Source: an uncultured Eubacteriales bacterium
GTDB lineage: Bacteria > Bacillota > Clostridia > Christensenellales > Borkfalkiaceae
NCBI GenBank assembly: GCA_905209085.1
Contig: CAJLRM010000002.1
Location: 62,001-126,000, forward strand
DNA: 64,000 nt
Direction: 5' to 3'
How positions within the stretch are numbered: the stretch's first letter is position 1; each line of letters starts with the position of its first letter. Positions 22,758 through 30,808 of this stretch are shown one piece after another. Under the pieces are notes generated by a model, which did no database searches, had not been told where the DNA came from, and worked only from the letters and a program-made list of their open reading frames with translations. Both the position numbers and the translations under genes were made by a program.

Positions 22758-23264
22758 ATGTTCAATATCGTCTTGGTAGAGCCGGAGATTCCGCAAAATG
22801 CGGGCAATATCGCCCGCACCTGCGCCGCGACGGGAACGCGGCTGCACATGGTGCGTCCGCTCGGATTTGAGGTGACGGATAAATATTTAAAGCGAGCGGG
22901 GCTGGATTATTGGCATCTCGTCGATATTTCCTATTATGACAATTTTTCTCAATTGCAGGAAAAATTCCCCGCGGCGCGATTTTTCTATTTCACGACCAAG
23001 GGACGCCGCCGCCACAGCGACGTATCTTTTAAAGACGGGGATTTTCTCGTTTTCGGCAAGGAAACCAAGGGCTTGCCCGAAGAACTTTTGCTGAGGCACC
23101 CCGACGAATGTCTGCGCATTCCCATGTTCTTTGAGGCGCGTTCCCTCAATTTGAGCAACTCCGTCGCCGTCGCTCTATACGAGGCCCTGCGCCAGAACGA
23201 TTACGAAGGGCTTTTAGAAACGGGGGAGCTTCACGAACATAAATGGTCGGAAACGGAAAAATAA
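22758..23264 (+). CDS. trmL: tRNA (cytidine(34)-2'-O)-methyltransferase
   Basis: This 168-residue SPOUT-class enzyme binds SAM in a trefoil knot and methylates the ribose at wobble position 34 of tRNA-Leu isoacceptors. Visible motifs are VEPEIPQNAGNIARTCAATG, a central FGKETKGLP (motif II) and the knot IPMFFEARSLNLSNSVAVALYEALRQ (motif III). Length and order match TrmL. AGAGG precedes the ATG; no operon partner is adjacent. Confidence 0.94.
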   Translation: MFNIVLVEPEIPQNAGNIARTCAATGTRLHMVRPLGFEVTDKYLKRAGLDYWHLVDISYYDNFSQLQEKFPAARFFYFTTKGRRRHSDVSFKDGDFLVFGKETKGLPEELLLRHPDECLRIPMFFEARSLNLSNSVAVALYEALRQNDYEGLLETGELHEHKWSETEK

Positions 23265-23619
23265 TAAATTTAAAACCTAAGAAATCGGAACGACTCGCAA
23301 GCAAAAAGAGTTTCGGCGGTTTCAAAAGACTGTGAGAAAACGACGACCTTATTGGGAAATCCCGTCAAAAGCGAAAGGCGGCAGGCCGCCTGAAAAAGAA
23401 AGAGGGCACCGTTTTTGCGAAAAAACGCAAACGCATAAAAATTCACTTGTTTCCCCCGTTTGAAAAGGCGGTCGCAAAAACGGGAAAACTTTGTGGAATC
23501 GTGGAAAAAGTTTTTAAAAAATGAAGGTATAAATTACTTCCCGACAGGCAATAACTTTCATGTCGGAGGAGAAAACGAAAGGGTTTTCTTTCTCCCGAAA
23601 ACATGGAGGTTATTTTTTT
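23265..23619. other. intergenic region ahead of spoIIR
   Basis: About 355 bases without a supported gene. GGAGGT at 23605-23610 is the spoIIR ribosome binding site. No clear terminator for trmL and no consensus sporulation promoter could be assigned by eye. Confidence 0.5.
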
Positions 23620-24168
23620 ATGAAAAAATTTTGCATAACTTTTTTATTGTCAGGCATAATAATTTTATCAGCGATAGGATTCGGAACGGGGATTCTCGGC
23701 TCGGGAAGCACCGCGAATACGAATACGGAGTATCTGAGAATCCATATCCGCGCCAATTCCAACGACGGAGAGGATCAAGCCGTCAAGTATATGGTGCGGG
23801 ACGCCGTGGTGGACTATCTCACTCCCTTTGTCGCGGAAGCGGAAACGAAGGAAGAAGCCATGTCTTTGATGAACGGTCAATTATCCCGGATCGCACAGGT
23901 GGCGGACGGAGTGCTTCGGGCGCACGGCTTCACCTACGGAGCGCGCGCCGAACTGAAAGACGAGGAGTTTCCCACCCGCGTTTACGGAGAATATACGCTG
24001 GAAGCGGGCATCTATCAGGCGCTTATCGTCTACTTGGGGTCGGGTACGGGAGATAATTGGTGGTGCGTCGTCTATCCGCCCCTCTGCTTCGCGGGACAGC
24101 CCGGAGAGAATATCGTCTATAAGAGCAAGATCAAGGAAATCATCGACGGCTGGAAATCCCGACGTTGA
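23620..24168 (+). CDS. spoIIR: stage II sporulation protein R
   Basis: SpoIIR is made in the forespore and secreted toward the mother cell, where it triggers SpoIIGA to process pro-sigma-E. The 182-residue protein has an N-terminal signal or anchor helix (FCITFLLSGIIILSAIGFGTGI), the family opening YLRIHIRANSNDGEDQAVKY with VRDAVVDYLTP, and the diagnostic GDNWWCVVYPPLCF near the end. I chose the ATG at 23620 because GGAGGT is 9 nt upstream; a longer frame from 23560 would place extra residues before the signal. It is monocistronic. Confidence 0.95.
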   Translation: MKKFCITFLLSGIIILSAIGFGTGILGSGSTANTNTEYLRIHIRANSNDGEDQAVKYMVRDAVVDYLTPFVAEAETKEEAMSLMNGQLSRIAQVADGVLRAHGFTYGARAELKDEEFPTRVYGEYTLEAGIYQALIVYLGSGTGDNWWCVVYPPLCFAGQPGENIVYKSKIKEIIDGWKSRR

Positions 24169-24444
24169 ACAAAGCTTTCCAAGCGAGCGGTTAGGACAAG
24201 CGGATAGTTCGCGGCTCTGCGTTAATAAAAGTTTTGCCCTTCTCGCGAGAAAGAAGAAGGGCGGAAAGGGAAAGCGCTGTTTTCGCCCCCCCCTTGGCGT
24301 TTACTCCCTGTGCCCTTATGAGATAAGGCTATGAGGAAAAAGAGAGAACTTTTCGCGGATAAAAAGGATAAAAAGTCGTCAAGGCTGTAATAAACGTATT
24401 TTTTCATTAAAACCGCGCACCCTACATAAACAGGAGGAAACATC

Positions 24445-25260
24445 ATGAAAAAGTTTATTAAAACGGGTGCGCTTACGGCGGCTGTACTGCTGACGGGAGT
24501 GGTTTCCGCGGTATCCGCGGTCGCTTTTCCGGCTTTTTCCGGCGCCGACAAAACGGCCGCTTGGAAGGGAATGCCGGGGAATGCTGCATTCGTCGACATG
24601 ACCGATAATAATGACGCCGCTGTGGATTTTTCCGCAGAAGCGGAAATGGCAGCCGTACTCAAACAAGGCTCCAAGGGGGGCGAAGTGAAAGAAGTGCAGC
24701 GCCGCCTCAAACAGTGGGGGTATTACAGCGGAGAGCCGGACGGCATCTTCGGCGCGGGTACCAAGGAAGCGGTGATCGCGTTCCAGAAAAAGAACGGTCT
24801 GACCGCGGACGGGATCGTGGGTGCGGGAACGTATCGCGCTCTGGGCATGAACAGCTCTTATAACGTGCTGATCAATCAGACGCAAAATTCTTCGCCCTCC
24901 GGCTATACGAGTTCCGATCTCTATCTTCTGGCTAAGACGATCTACGCGGAGAGCAGAGGGGAGCCGTACACGGGACAGGTGGCTGTCGGCGCGGTGATCC
25001 TGAATCGCGTGAAGAGCTCTCAGTTCCCCAATACCGTGGCGGGCGTCGTCTATCAGAAACACGCCTTTACGGCGGTTTCGGACGGTCAGATCAATCTCAC
25101 TCCCGACAATAAGGCGATGCGCGCTGCGCAGGACGCCATGAACGGCTGGGACCCTACGGGCGGCGCGATTTATTACTATAACCCCGCCGTGGCGACGAGT
25201 TCCTGGATCTTCGGACGCAAGACGATTACCGTTATCGGTAAACACGTGTTCGCTATCTGA
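24445..25260 (+). CDS. sleB: spore cortex-lytic enzyme SleB
   Basis: SleB is a lytic transglycosylase that digests the muramic-lactam cortex at germination. The 271-residue protein has a signal peptide (LTAAVLLTGVVSAVSAVAF), a peptidoglycan-binding domain (LKQGSKGGEVKEVQRRLKQW to GTYRALGM), and a hydrolase_2 domain. The latter has LLAKTIYAESRGEPYTGQVA, whose Glu (about 169) is the catalytic acid, followed by NRVKSSQFPNTVAGVVYQ and AIYYYNP. It is followed 28 nt later by ypeB, the conserved partner needed for its stability in the spore. GGAGGAAA precedes the start. Confidence 0.95.
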   Translation: MKKFIKTGALTAAVLLTGVVSAVSAVAFPAFSGADKTAAWKGMPGNAAFVDMTDNNDAAVDFSAEAEMAAVLKQGSKGGEVKEVQRRLKQWGYYSGEPDGIFGAGTKEAVIAFQKKNGLTADGIVGAGTYRALGMNSSYNVLINQTQNSSPSGYTSSDLYLLAKTIYAESRGEPYTGQVAVGAVILNRVKSSQFPNTVAGVVYQKHAFTAVSDGQINLTPDNKAMRAAQDAMNGWDPTGGAIYYYNPAVATSSWIFGRKTITVIGKHVFAI

Positions 25261-25288
25261 GTCGTACCATTAAAAAGGAGTTAAAAGC

Positions 25289-27238
25289 ATGGAAAAGAAA
25301 GAAAACAACATTGCGAAAAACACCTCTTCGGGGGCGGAAAAAGTAGAAAATATCCAAGACCGCGCTCAGGCGAAAGCGGAAAGCGCAGGCGGCGCAAACG
25401 CGGCTTCGACTGCTAAAAAGAGCGCAGTCAAGAAGGAAGCGAAAAAAAACGACAAGCGCAGAAAAGTCGAAAAGACCATGGAACAAAAGGAAAAAGCAAA
25501 CGCTAAGAAGCGCGTGGACGCCGCGCTCGCCAGGGAAGAACGCAAGGCGAAAAAGGCGGAAATGAAAGCCGCGCAAAAGGCGAAGAAAGAAGAGATGAAG
25601 GCTTTGAGAAAAGCCAAACAGCAGGAAAAGCGCCTTCAAATGAAGGAAAAGCATCAGGAACGCATCGCCCTGATGAAGGAAAAGCGCGCGGAGCGCAAGG
25701 CGGAACGTCTTGCCCGCAAGGAGCTCCTTCGCAGCGAAACCGCCGCGCAGCGCATCGAGAGAATCGAAAAAGAACACGCGGAAAAGCTTGCGCTTAAAAA
25801 ACAGCAGCGGGAACAGGCTTACAATCTGAAACTGGAAAGACGCGACGCGCGGCTTAAAAAGCGCGAACAGCGCCTTAAAGACAGACAGCACCGCCGTGAA
25901 ACCCGGCGTACGCCCGGCTTCGGTGGCTGGCTGGCGGCGGTCATCTCTCTCGGCGTAGTCACGCTGGCGCTGACGGCGGTCGTTACTTTGGGCGCCATCG
26001 ACATTGCGGAAATGAACACCGCTATGACGACGACTTATCGCGGCACCCTCTATGAATTGGTGGGCATTATGGAAAACGTGGATACCGATCTCAACAAGGT
26101 CCGCGTTTCCGCGAGTTCCGCTCAGCAGAGCAGACTTCTCACCGATCTTCTTTTGCAGGCGAGATTGGCGGAAAGCAGTCTGGAACGCTTCCCCCTGAAC
26201 GCGGAAGCGGACGCCAACGTAACGTCCTTTATCAATCGTACCGCCGACTATTCGCAGGCGATGCTGAATAAGATTCATTCGGGACAAAAACTGACCCAGG
26301 AAGACGTAGCTCGCATCGAAAAGCTGTATCAGACCAATCATAAGGTGCGCGAGGAACTCAATCGCCTTGCCACGACGATGTCCGACAAGGATATGGAAAG
26401 CTTTATAAAAGCCAAGAAGGGCAACCGCGTATTCGAAAGCTTCCAGACGCTGGAAAACGCTACCCTCGAAGAGAACAACGAAGAGCAGGGACCTTTCGCG
26501 GACGTCGCTCCTCAGAACAAGGAAGGCGGCGAACAGAACAAGAAGGAAGAGATCACTTCTTCCCGCGCGGAAGAGCTGTGCCTCGGCTATTTTAAGGACT
26601 ATGCGATAGATCATGCCGATTACGCGGGCGAAACGACCGCGCAGGATATAGAGGCGTATAACTTCTTCCTGCACGACGAACGCGGCAGACAGCTGTTTGC
26701 GCAGATCTCCAAAAAAGGCGGCGAATTGGTAAGCTTCGATTTCTACGAAGATTGCTCCGCTAAGAATTTTGATCTGGAACGCTCCAAGATGATCGCGGAA
26801 GATTATCTGTCCGCGCTCGGCTATGAAAACATGACCGCCGTATGGGTGAACGAAAGCGGCACGCAGGCGACCTTCAATTTCGCTTACGAACAGAACGGCG
26901 CCGTGTATTATCCCGATATGGTAAAGGTCAAGGTCTGCGAAACGAAAGGGAAAGTAGTGGGCTTCGACGCGGTGGCGTTTTTGAAAAATCACCGCACCAG
27001 GGCTGAGCTGAACACGCAAGTTTCCATCGGCGAAGCGCAGGAAAAGCTGAATCCCAATCTTCGCGTAGACGCTTCCAGACTTACGGTGATCCCCGTGGAC
27101 GGCAAGGAAACCGCCGCTTACGAATTTGTTTGCGACTATCAGGGCGACACTTATTTTATCTATGTCGACGCTATGACGGGGGAAGAAGTACGCATTCTCA
27201 ACGTTCTCAATTCCAAACAGGGCAGAGTCTTGATGTAA
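25289..27238 (+). CDS. ypeB: germination protein YpeB with a long charged N-terminal extension
   Basis: YpeB is the membrane partner of SleB. Residues about 212-238 are the transmembrane anchor (WLAAVISLGVVTLALTAVV). The outer part has the helical YpeB core (TYRGTLYELVGIMENVDTDL onward) and C-terminal PepSY-like units (AEELCLGYFKDYAID, KMIAEDYLSALGY, YFIYVDAMTGEEVRIL). Typical YpeB is about 450 residues; this one has 649. The extra 210 residues precede the membrane helix and consist of Lys/Arg/Glu/Ala-rich coiled coil (for example KAKKAEMKAAQKAKKEEMKA). In the spore this part would lie in the forespore, where a basic coiled coil could contact DNA or SASP-coated chromosome; that is inference. 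Confidence 0.93.
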   Translation: MEKKENNIAKNTSSGAEKVENIQDRAQAKAESAGGANAASTAKKSAVKKEAKKNDKRRKVEKTMEQKEKANAKKRVDAALAREERKAKKAEMKAAQKAKKEEMKALRKAKQQEKRLQMKEKHQERIALMKEKRAERKAERLARKELLRSETAAQRIERIEKEHAEKLALKKQQREQAYNLKLERRDARLKKREQRLKDRQHRRETRRTPGFGGWLAAVISLGVVTLALTAVVTLGAIDIAEMNTAMTTTYRGTLYELVGIMENVDTDLNKVRVSASSAQQSRLLTDLLLQARLAESSLERFPLNAEADANVTSFINRTADYSQAMLNKIHSGQKLTQEDVARIEKLYQTNHKVREELNRLATTMSDKDMESFIKAKKGNRVFESFQTLENATLEENNEEQGPFADVAPQNKEGGEQNKKEEITSSRAEELCLGYFKDYAIDHADYAGETTAQDIEAYNFFLHDERGRQLFAQISKKGGELVSFDFYEDCSAKNFDLERSKMIAEDYLSALGYENMTAVWVNESGTQATFNFAYEQNGAVYYPDMVKVKVCETKGKVVGFDAVAFLKNHRTRAELNTQVSIGEAQEKLNPNLRVDASRLTVIPVDGKETAAYEFVCDYQGDTYFIYVDAMTGEEVRILNVLNSKQGRVLM

Positions 27239-27257
27239 GCCTCTCCTCATAACCACA

Positions 27258-27300
27258 GCCGATCCGTTCGCCTTATGGCGGCGGGTCGGTTAATTTTTAT
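27258..27300 (+). terminator. terminator of sleB-ypeB
   Basis: Stem CCGATCCG.TCGCC / GGCG.CGGGTCGG with minor mismatches and a TTAT loop, followed by TTAATTTTT. Confidence 0.7.
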
Positions 27301-27318
27301 AATTTTTTGCCGAAATTC

Positions 27319-27365
27319 TTGACGAAACGGATTCTATGTGCTATAATGAATTACAATTAATATTA
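27319..27365 (+). promoter_or_regulatory. promoter and candidate Per/Fur box of the PerR-like gene
   Basis: TTGACG (27319-27324), 17-bp spacer, TATAAT (27342-27347). TTACAATTAATATTA (27351-27365) resembles the PerR box TTATAAT-n-ATTATAA with 11 of 14 conserved positions and covers the transcription start, which fits autoregulation. Confidence 0.6.
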
Positions 27366-27386
27366 AATCTCAATAGGAGGTGCCCG

Positions 27387-27791
27387 ATGCAGGAAAGACA
27401 GACGAAGCAAAAGCGCATCATTTACGACGCCTTAAAGACGTTGGATCATCCTACGGCGACGGAAGTTTACGGATATGTGCACGAACGGCACCCTTCGGTG
27501 AGCCGAGCCACGGTATTCCGTGTGCTGGGCGGCTTTGCGGAAAACGGCAGGGCGCTGGAATTGAGAATGGCAGGCACGGACGTCCGATACGATTATAACG
27601 TCACCCGTCATTATCATGTGCATTGTCGGCTGTGCGGCCGGGTGGCGGATGTCGCCATGCCCGCGGATTTTCCCGTCAAGGAATCGGTGACGGATACGTG
27701 CGGATTTCTTTTGGACGATTTTCAGATTGAGTTTTTCGGTACGTGCCCGGAATGTCAAAAGAGAACGGAAAAGGACAATCTACTCTCCTGA
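27387..27791 (+). CDS. Fur-family transcriptional regulator, PerR-like
   Basis: The 134-residue protein has an N-terminal winged helix (RIIYDALKTLDHPTATEVYG, SVSRATVFRVLGGFAENG). The dimerisation/metal domain has DVRYDYNVTRHYHVHCRLCG, with His/Asp residues in place for the regulatory metal and a C-x2-C structural zinc half; the other half is CPEC near the end. PerR-type regulators repress peroxide-defence genes until iron-catalysed His oxidation releases them. Fur or Zur specificity cannot be excluded. ATG 27387 follows AGGAGGT; longer frames start upstream of it. A rubrerythrin gene lies 5 kb away and could be a target. Confidence 0.85.
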   Translation: MQERQTKQKRIIYDALKTLDHPTATEVYGYVHERHPSVSRATVFRVLGGFAENGRALELRMAGTDVRYDYNVTRHYHVHCRLCGRVADVAMPADFPVKESVTDTCGFLLDDFQIEFFGTCPECQKRTEKDNLLS

Positions 27792-27865
27792 AAAATAAAA
27801 ACCCCCTTTTTTCCCCGAAAAAAATATAAAAATTAAAAAAATGTCATGCTTTCGCGTTACAATTA

Positions 27866-27894
27866 TTGACAAAGGCAGTTGTTTATGGTACAAT
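27866..27894 (+). promoter_or_regulatory. strong promoter of the 27-residue membrane peptide
   Basis: TTGACA (27866-27871), 17-bp spacer, TACAAT (27889-27894), 35 nt before the start codon. Confidence 0.72.
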
Positions 27895-27928
27895 AGGCAC
27901 ACAGAAAGCAGGGAGGGGGAAATCGGCA

Positions 27929-28012
27929 ATGAAAAAAGCGCTGGCGATTGTATTGACCTTAATAGGATGTCTGGCGATCATTGCCCTCGGCGTAGCGGCT
28001 TTTTTGTTTTGA
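27929..28012 (+). CDS. 27-residue single-pass membrane peptide
   Basis: ATG 27929 follows GGGAGGGGG and the frame reads MKKALAIVLTLIGCLAIIAL then GVAAFLF and TGA. A Lys-Lys start and an otherwise hydrophobic 24-residue helix with one Cys make a membrane-inserted micropeptide. It has a consensus promoter and a terminator of its own, so it is a discrete gene. Alternatives are a type I toxin-like peptide or a small regulator of a membrane complex; no antisense RNA is evident. Confidence 0.62.
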   Translation: MKKALAIVLTLIGCLAIIALGVAAFLF

Positions 28013-28051
28013 GAAAAAGCGGCTGAAAAGGAAAAACATAAACAGGGAAGA

Positions 28052-28089
28052 CGGAAAAGGACCGCAACAGCGGTTTTTTCCGCCTTTTT
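28052..28089 (+). terminator. terminator of the membrane peptide gene
   Basis: CCGC-AACA-GCGG hairpin directly followed by TTTTTT, with CGGAAAA/TTTTCCG extending it outside, then CCTTTTT. Confidence 0.75.
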
Positions 28090-28101
28090 ATTATAAAAGA
28101 G

Positions 28102-28130
28102 TTGATTTTTAAGGAAAATTGTGGTATTAT
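28102..28130 (+). promoter_or_regulatory. promoter of leuA
   Basis: TTGATT (28102-28107), 17-bp spacer, TATTAT (28125-28130). The 100-nt leader shows no T-box or leader-peptide pattern. Confidence 0.62.
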
Positions 28131-28232
28131 AAACCTAATTATCGTCAGAGAGGGAAAGAGAAAAGAAAAAAATTAGTTAAACGCCCCGCCGTTGTGCGCG
28201 CGGAAAAAGCTTGCCGTAAGAGGAGGTTTCCG

Positions 28233-29921
28233 ATGAAAAACTATCAAAAGTATGCCAAGCAGTATTTTTTGCCCGAAGAGGTCTGTTTTGATTGGGTGAA
28301 AAAGGACGCTCTCGTCAGCGCGCCCGCTTGGTGCAGCGTAGATCTTCGGGACGGCAATCAGGCTTTGGCGGAGCCTATGGATCTGCACACGAAAGTCGAG
28401 TTTTTCCGTATGCTGACGGAAATCGGATTCAAGGAAATCGAAGTGGCTTTTCCCGCCGCTTCCGAAACGGAGTTTGCCTTTGTCAGGATGCTGATCGAGG
28501 AGGGGCTTATTCCCGACGACGTGACCATTCAAGTGTTGACGCAGGCGCGCGAGCATATCATCTGCCGCACGCTCGAATCGCTTTGCGGGGTGAAAAAAGC
28601 GATCGTACATCTCTATAATTCCGTATCTCCTGCCCAGCGGGAACAAGTGTTCAAGGGGGGCAGGGCTGAGGTGAAAAAGATCGCCGTGGAAGGGGCGAGG
28701 CTTTTGAGAGAGTATGCGGCGAAGGAAAAGGGCAATATCCGTTTCGAGTATTCCCCCGAGAGCTTTACGGCGACGGAGCCGGAATTTGCGGCGGAAGTTT
28801 GCAACGCCGTTTTAGACGAATGGCGCCCTACGCCGGAGAACAAGGCGATCATCAATCTGCCCGCGACGGTGGAAACGGCGATGCCGCACGTATTCGCGCA
28901 GCAGGCGGAATATATGAGGAAAAAACTCGCCTATTCGGACAGCGTCGTCTTGTCCCTGCATCCGCATAACGACCGCGGCTGCGGCGTTGCGGCAAGCGAG
29001 GCGGGGCTTTTGGCGGGGGCGGAGCGCGTCGAAGGAACGCTGTTCGGAAACGGCGAACGCACGGGCAACGTCGATCTCGTGACGCTGGCGCTCAATCTCT
29101 ATACGCACGGGATCGATCCCAAACTCAACTTCGAGAATCTGCCTTATGTCGCCGGGATGTATACTTATTTAACGGGCATGAAGATTCCTGCCCGTCAGCC
29201 CTACGCGGGGGAGCTCGTCTTTGCCGCGTTTTCGGGGTCCCATCAGGACGCTATCGCCAAGGGAATGCGCTATCGTGAGGAGCATCGTCTGCCCGGGTGG
29301 AACGTTCCCTATCTTCCCCTGGATCCGAGGGATATCGGAAGGGAATACGAAAAAGACGTCATTCGCATCAACAGTCAATCCGGTAAGGGCGGCGTAGGGT
29401 ATATTCTCGAAAGCGCGTACGCTCTTAATCTGCCCGCGCGCCTCAAAGAAGCGTTTGCGAAGGTGGTAAAGAGCGTTTCGGATGCGGGGCATAAGGAATT
29501 GAAGCCTTCGGAGATTTACGAGCTTTTTTTGGATACATATCTTCGGCGCGATTCCTATTTTACGCTGTCGGAAGTGGATTATCGGCTGAATGACGGTATC
29601 GACGCGGAAGTGCTGTTGACGGATAAAAAGGCGGGCAAGGTTTTAAAAATACAGGGACACGGGAACGGACGCCTCGACGCGGTGTCCAATATTCTCAAAA
29701 ATTATATCGGGATTCCGTATACGATGAACGGATACGAGCAGCACGCTTTGTCCGAGGGAGCGGGCACGTCGTCCAAGGCTATTACGTATCTGAGCATAGA
29801 ATCGGGCGGGAAATCCTATTGGGGAGCGGGCGTGCACGACGACAGCAACTCGGCTTCCGTCCGAGCGCTGTGCGCGGCGATAAATAATTTTTTATCCGCG
29901 CGAGAAAAAACGGGGAAATAG
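28233..29921 (+). CDS. leuA: 2-isopropylmalate synthase
   Basis: LeuA condenses acetyl-CoA with 2-oxoisovalerate, the first committed step of leucine synthesis. The 562-residue protein is the longer, type 2 form. It starts with APAWCSVDLRDGNQALAEPM (the DRDGNQ-type metal and substrate motif), has the TIM barrel with HPHNDRGCGVAASEAGLLAG, then GTLFGNGERTGNVDLVTLAL, and a C-terminal regulatory domain where leucine normally binds. GAGGAGGT precedes ATG 28233; the longer frame from 28119 has no site. No other leu genes are adjacent. A GAGCGC/GCGCTC hairpin at 29921-29939 is a weak terminator candidate. Confidence 0.95.
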   Translation: MKNYQKYAKQYFLPEEVCFDWVKKDALVSAPAWCSVDLRDGNQALAEPMDLHTKVEFFRMLTEIGFKEIEVAFPAASETEFAFVRMLIEEGLIPDDVTIQVLTQAREHIICRTLESLCGVKKAIVHLYNSVSPAQREQVFKGGRAEVKKIAVEGARLLREYAAKEKGNIRFEYSPESFTATEPEFAAEVCNAVLDEWRPTPENKAIINLPATVETAMPHVFAQQAEYMRKKLAYSDSVVLSLHPHNDRGCGVAASEAGLLAGAERVEGTLFGNGERTGNVDLVTLALNLYTHGIDPKLNFENLPYVAGMYTYLTGMKIPARQPYAGELVFAAFSGSHQDAIAKGMRYREEHRLPGWNVPYLPLDPRDIGREYEKDVIRINSQSGKGGVGYILESAYALNLPARLKEAFAKVVKSVSDAGHKELKPSEIYELFLDTYLRRDSYFTLSEVDYRLNDGIDAEVLLTDKKAGKVLKIQGHGNGRLDAVSNILKNYIGIPYTMNGYEQHALSEGAGTSSKAITYLSIESGGKSYWGAGVHDDSNSASVRALCAAINNFLSAREKTGK

Positions 29922-30069
29922 AGCGCTTTAAATGCGCTCGTCTTACCCCTGCCCCGTTCCTTTATCAAATAGAGAAACGGAAAGGGAGAAAGGATAGGGC
30001 GAGGATAAAGTTGCCTTTTTAGACAATAAAAAGCGACGGAAAAAATTTTTCGTTCTTTTGGAAAAAGTG

Positions 30070-30098
30070 TTGACATTTTTGGGAAAATAGAATATAAT
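30070..30098 (+). promoter_or_regulatory. promoter of tRNA-Gly
   Basis: TTGACA (30070-30075), 17-bp spacer, TATAAT (30093-30098): a perfect consensus, as usual for stable RNA genes. Confidence 0.85.
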
Positions 30099-30114
30099 AG
30101 AAACACTTAAAATT

Positions 30115-30189
30115 GCAGGTGTCGCCTAGCGGTATGGCGTCAGCTTCCCAAGCTGATTCCGGCGAGTTCGACTCTCGTCACCTGCTCCA
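30115..30189 (+). tRNA. tRNA-Gly (anticodon CCC)
   Basis: Acceptor stem GCAGGTG (30115-30121) pairs with CACCTGC (30179-30185). The anticodon stem TCAGC/GCTGA encloses the loop TTCCCAA with anticodon CCC at 30147-30149. The T arm is GCGAG-TTCGACT-CTCGT, and CCA is encoded at 30187-30189. It reads GGG codons. Its 3' end is duplicated 591 bp downstream as an att-like repeat. Confidence 0.95.
30176..30189 (+). repeat. att-like direct repeat, left copy (tRNA 3' end)
   Basis: CGTCACCTGCTCCA, the last 14 bases of tRNA-Gly, recurs exactly at 30767-30780. Confidence 0.75.
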
Positions 30190-30195
30190 ATAAGA

Positions 30196-30235
30196 AAAAA
30201 GTCGTATTTTGTCGAAAGACGAAATGTGACTTTTT
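30196..30235. terminator. terminator inside the insert
   Basis: AAAAAGTC / GACTTTTT outer stem with ATTTTGTC / GAC.AAAT inner stem and a GAAA loop. It follows the tRNA and also ends the minus-strand gene at 30234. Confidence 0.75.
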
Positions 30236-30605
30236 ATTTATAAAAATCGCTATGCGAGTAATTGTCAATCGTTACAGTAGTAGGTGTTACGGTAAATACT
30301 AAAATTTCCGTATAATAATTATTATGTGCGCCTTCAAAAGTATCGACTTTAACTTTTACGGTAAACACATTTCCTTTTCTATCTAAAATTTCAAGTTGCG
30401 AATCACCTATTTCATAACGTCTATAATAGCCGTAATAATCTTCTATCGCTTTTTCGATATAAGGATTAAGTAATGTTATGGAAAGCTCATTGTAGTTTGA
30501 AGAAGCTGCATTAGCAAAAACCGTTTTAGTTTGACTAAAAAGCAACACGCTTATAAAACTAAATATTAAAAACACTGATAAAAATGTAGTTTTGATATTT
30601 TTCAT
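30234..30605 (-). CDS. secreted protein of unknown function, DUF3888-like (123 aa)
   Basis: An N-terminal signal peptide (FLSVFLIFSFISVLLFSQTKTVFA) precedes a mature domain with LSITLLNPYIEKAIEDYYGY, a run of aromatic residues, then beta strands (VFTVKVKVDTFEGAHNNYYT and ILVFTVTPTTVTI). Order and length resemble small secreted Firmicutes proteins of the DUF3888 type; I hold that assignment loosely. Codon use is AT-rich, unlike the flanking core genes, in line with arrival on the tRNA-linked insert. It is the only gene in the insert. Confidence 0.75.
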   Translation of the reverse strand: MKNIKTTFLSVFLIFSFISVLLFSQTKTVFANAASSNYNELSITLLNPYIEKAIEDYYGYYRRYEIGDSQLEILDRKGNVFTVKVKVDTFEGAHNNYYTEILVFTVTPTTVTIDNYSHSDFYK

Positions 30606-30766
30606 TCTAGGATTAATATGAATAAAAATATAAAAGATTATTTATATAGTAGGCGCAAACCTTGCGTACAAACGCTAAGCTGTTTGGTGTGGTATCCTTT
30701 TCGGGTATTAGACCCATCGGAAAATATTAAGGTGCAGAGGAAAGACGAAGAAAACGCTTCGTTTTC

Positions 30767-30780
30767 CGTCACCTGCTCCA
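30767..30780 (+). repeat. att-like direct repeat, right copy
   Basis: Exact copy of the tRNA-Gly 3' end CGTCACCTGCTCCA. A GAAAACG/CGTTTTC inverted repeat lies just to its left (30750-30766). Confidence 0.75.
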
Positions 30781-30783
30781 CGT

Positions 30784-30808
30784 AAAAAGCCCCTTTTGGG
30801 GCTTTTTT
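30784..30808 (+). terminator. displaced tRNA-Gly terminator
   Basis: AAAAAGCCCC-TTTT-GGGGCTTTTTT. Its position just after the right att-like repeat suggests it was the original terminator of the tRNA gene. Confidence 0.75.

Larger units (their letters stand above)
30190..30780. mobile_element. small integrated element or remnant at tRNA-Gly
   Basis: The segment between the two 14-bp repeats is AT-rich compared with its surroundings and carries one secreted-protein gene with its own terminator. A strong terminator that fits the tRNA now lies beyond the right repeat (30784-30808), as expected if insertion separated the tRNA from it. No integrase is present, so it is either a decayed island or a satellite moved by an integrase supplied from elsewhere. 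Confidence 0.62.

Noticed and set aside
24236..24262. GCCCTTC/GAAGGGC inverted repeat between spoIIR and sleB, considered as spoIIR terminator
   Set aside because: On the plus strand it is not followed by a U-run; only the minus strand would have terminator form and no minus-strand gene ends there.
25253..27256. 667-codon open frame on the minus strand opposite ypeB, and similar long antisense frames at 56202-58691, 59047-60468 and 2787-3785
   Set aside because: They mirror the codon bias of strong plus-strand genes, have no fitting ribosome binding sites and give low-complexity Arg/His/Phe-rich translations with no domain.
28131..28232. leuA leader considered as T-box or leucine leader peptide
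   Set aside because: No T-box sequence, no specifier-loop layout, no run of Leu codons and no terminator are visible.
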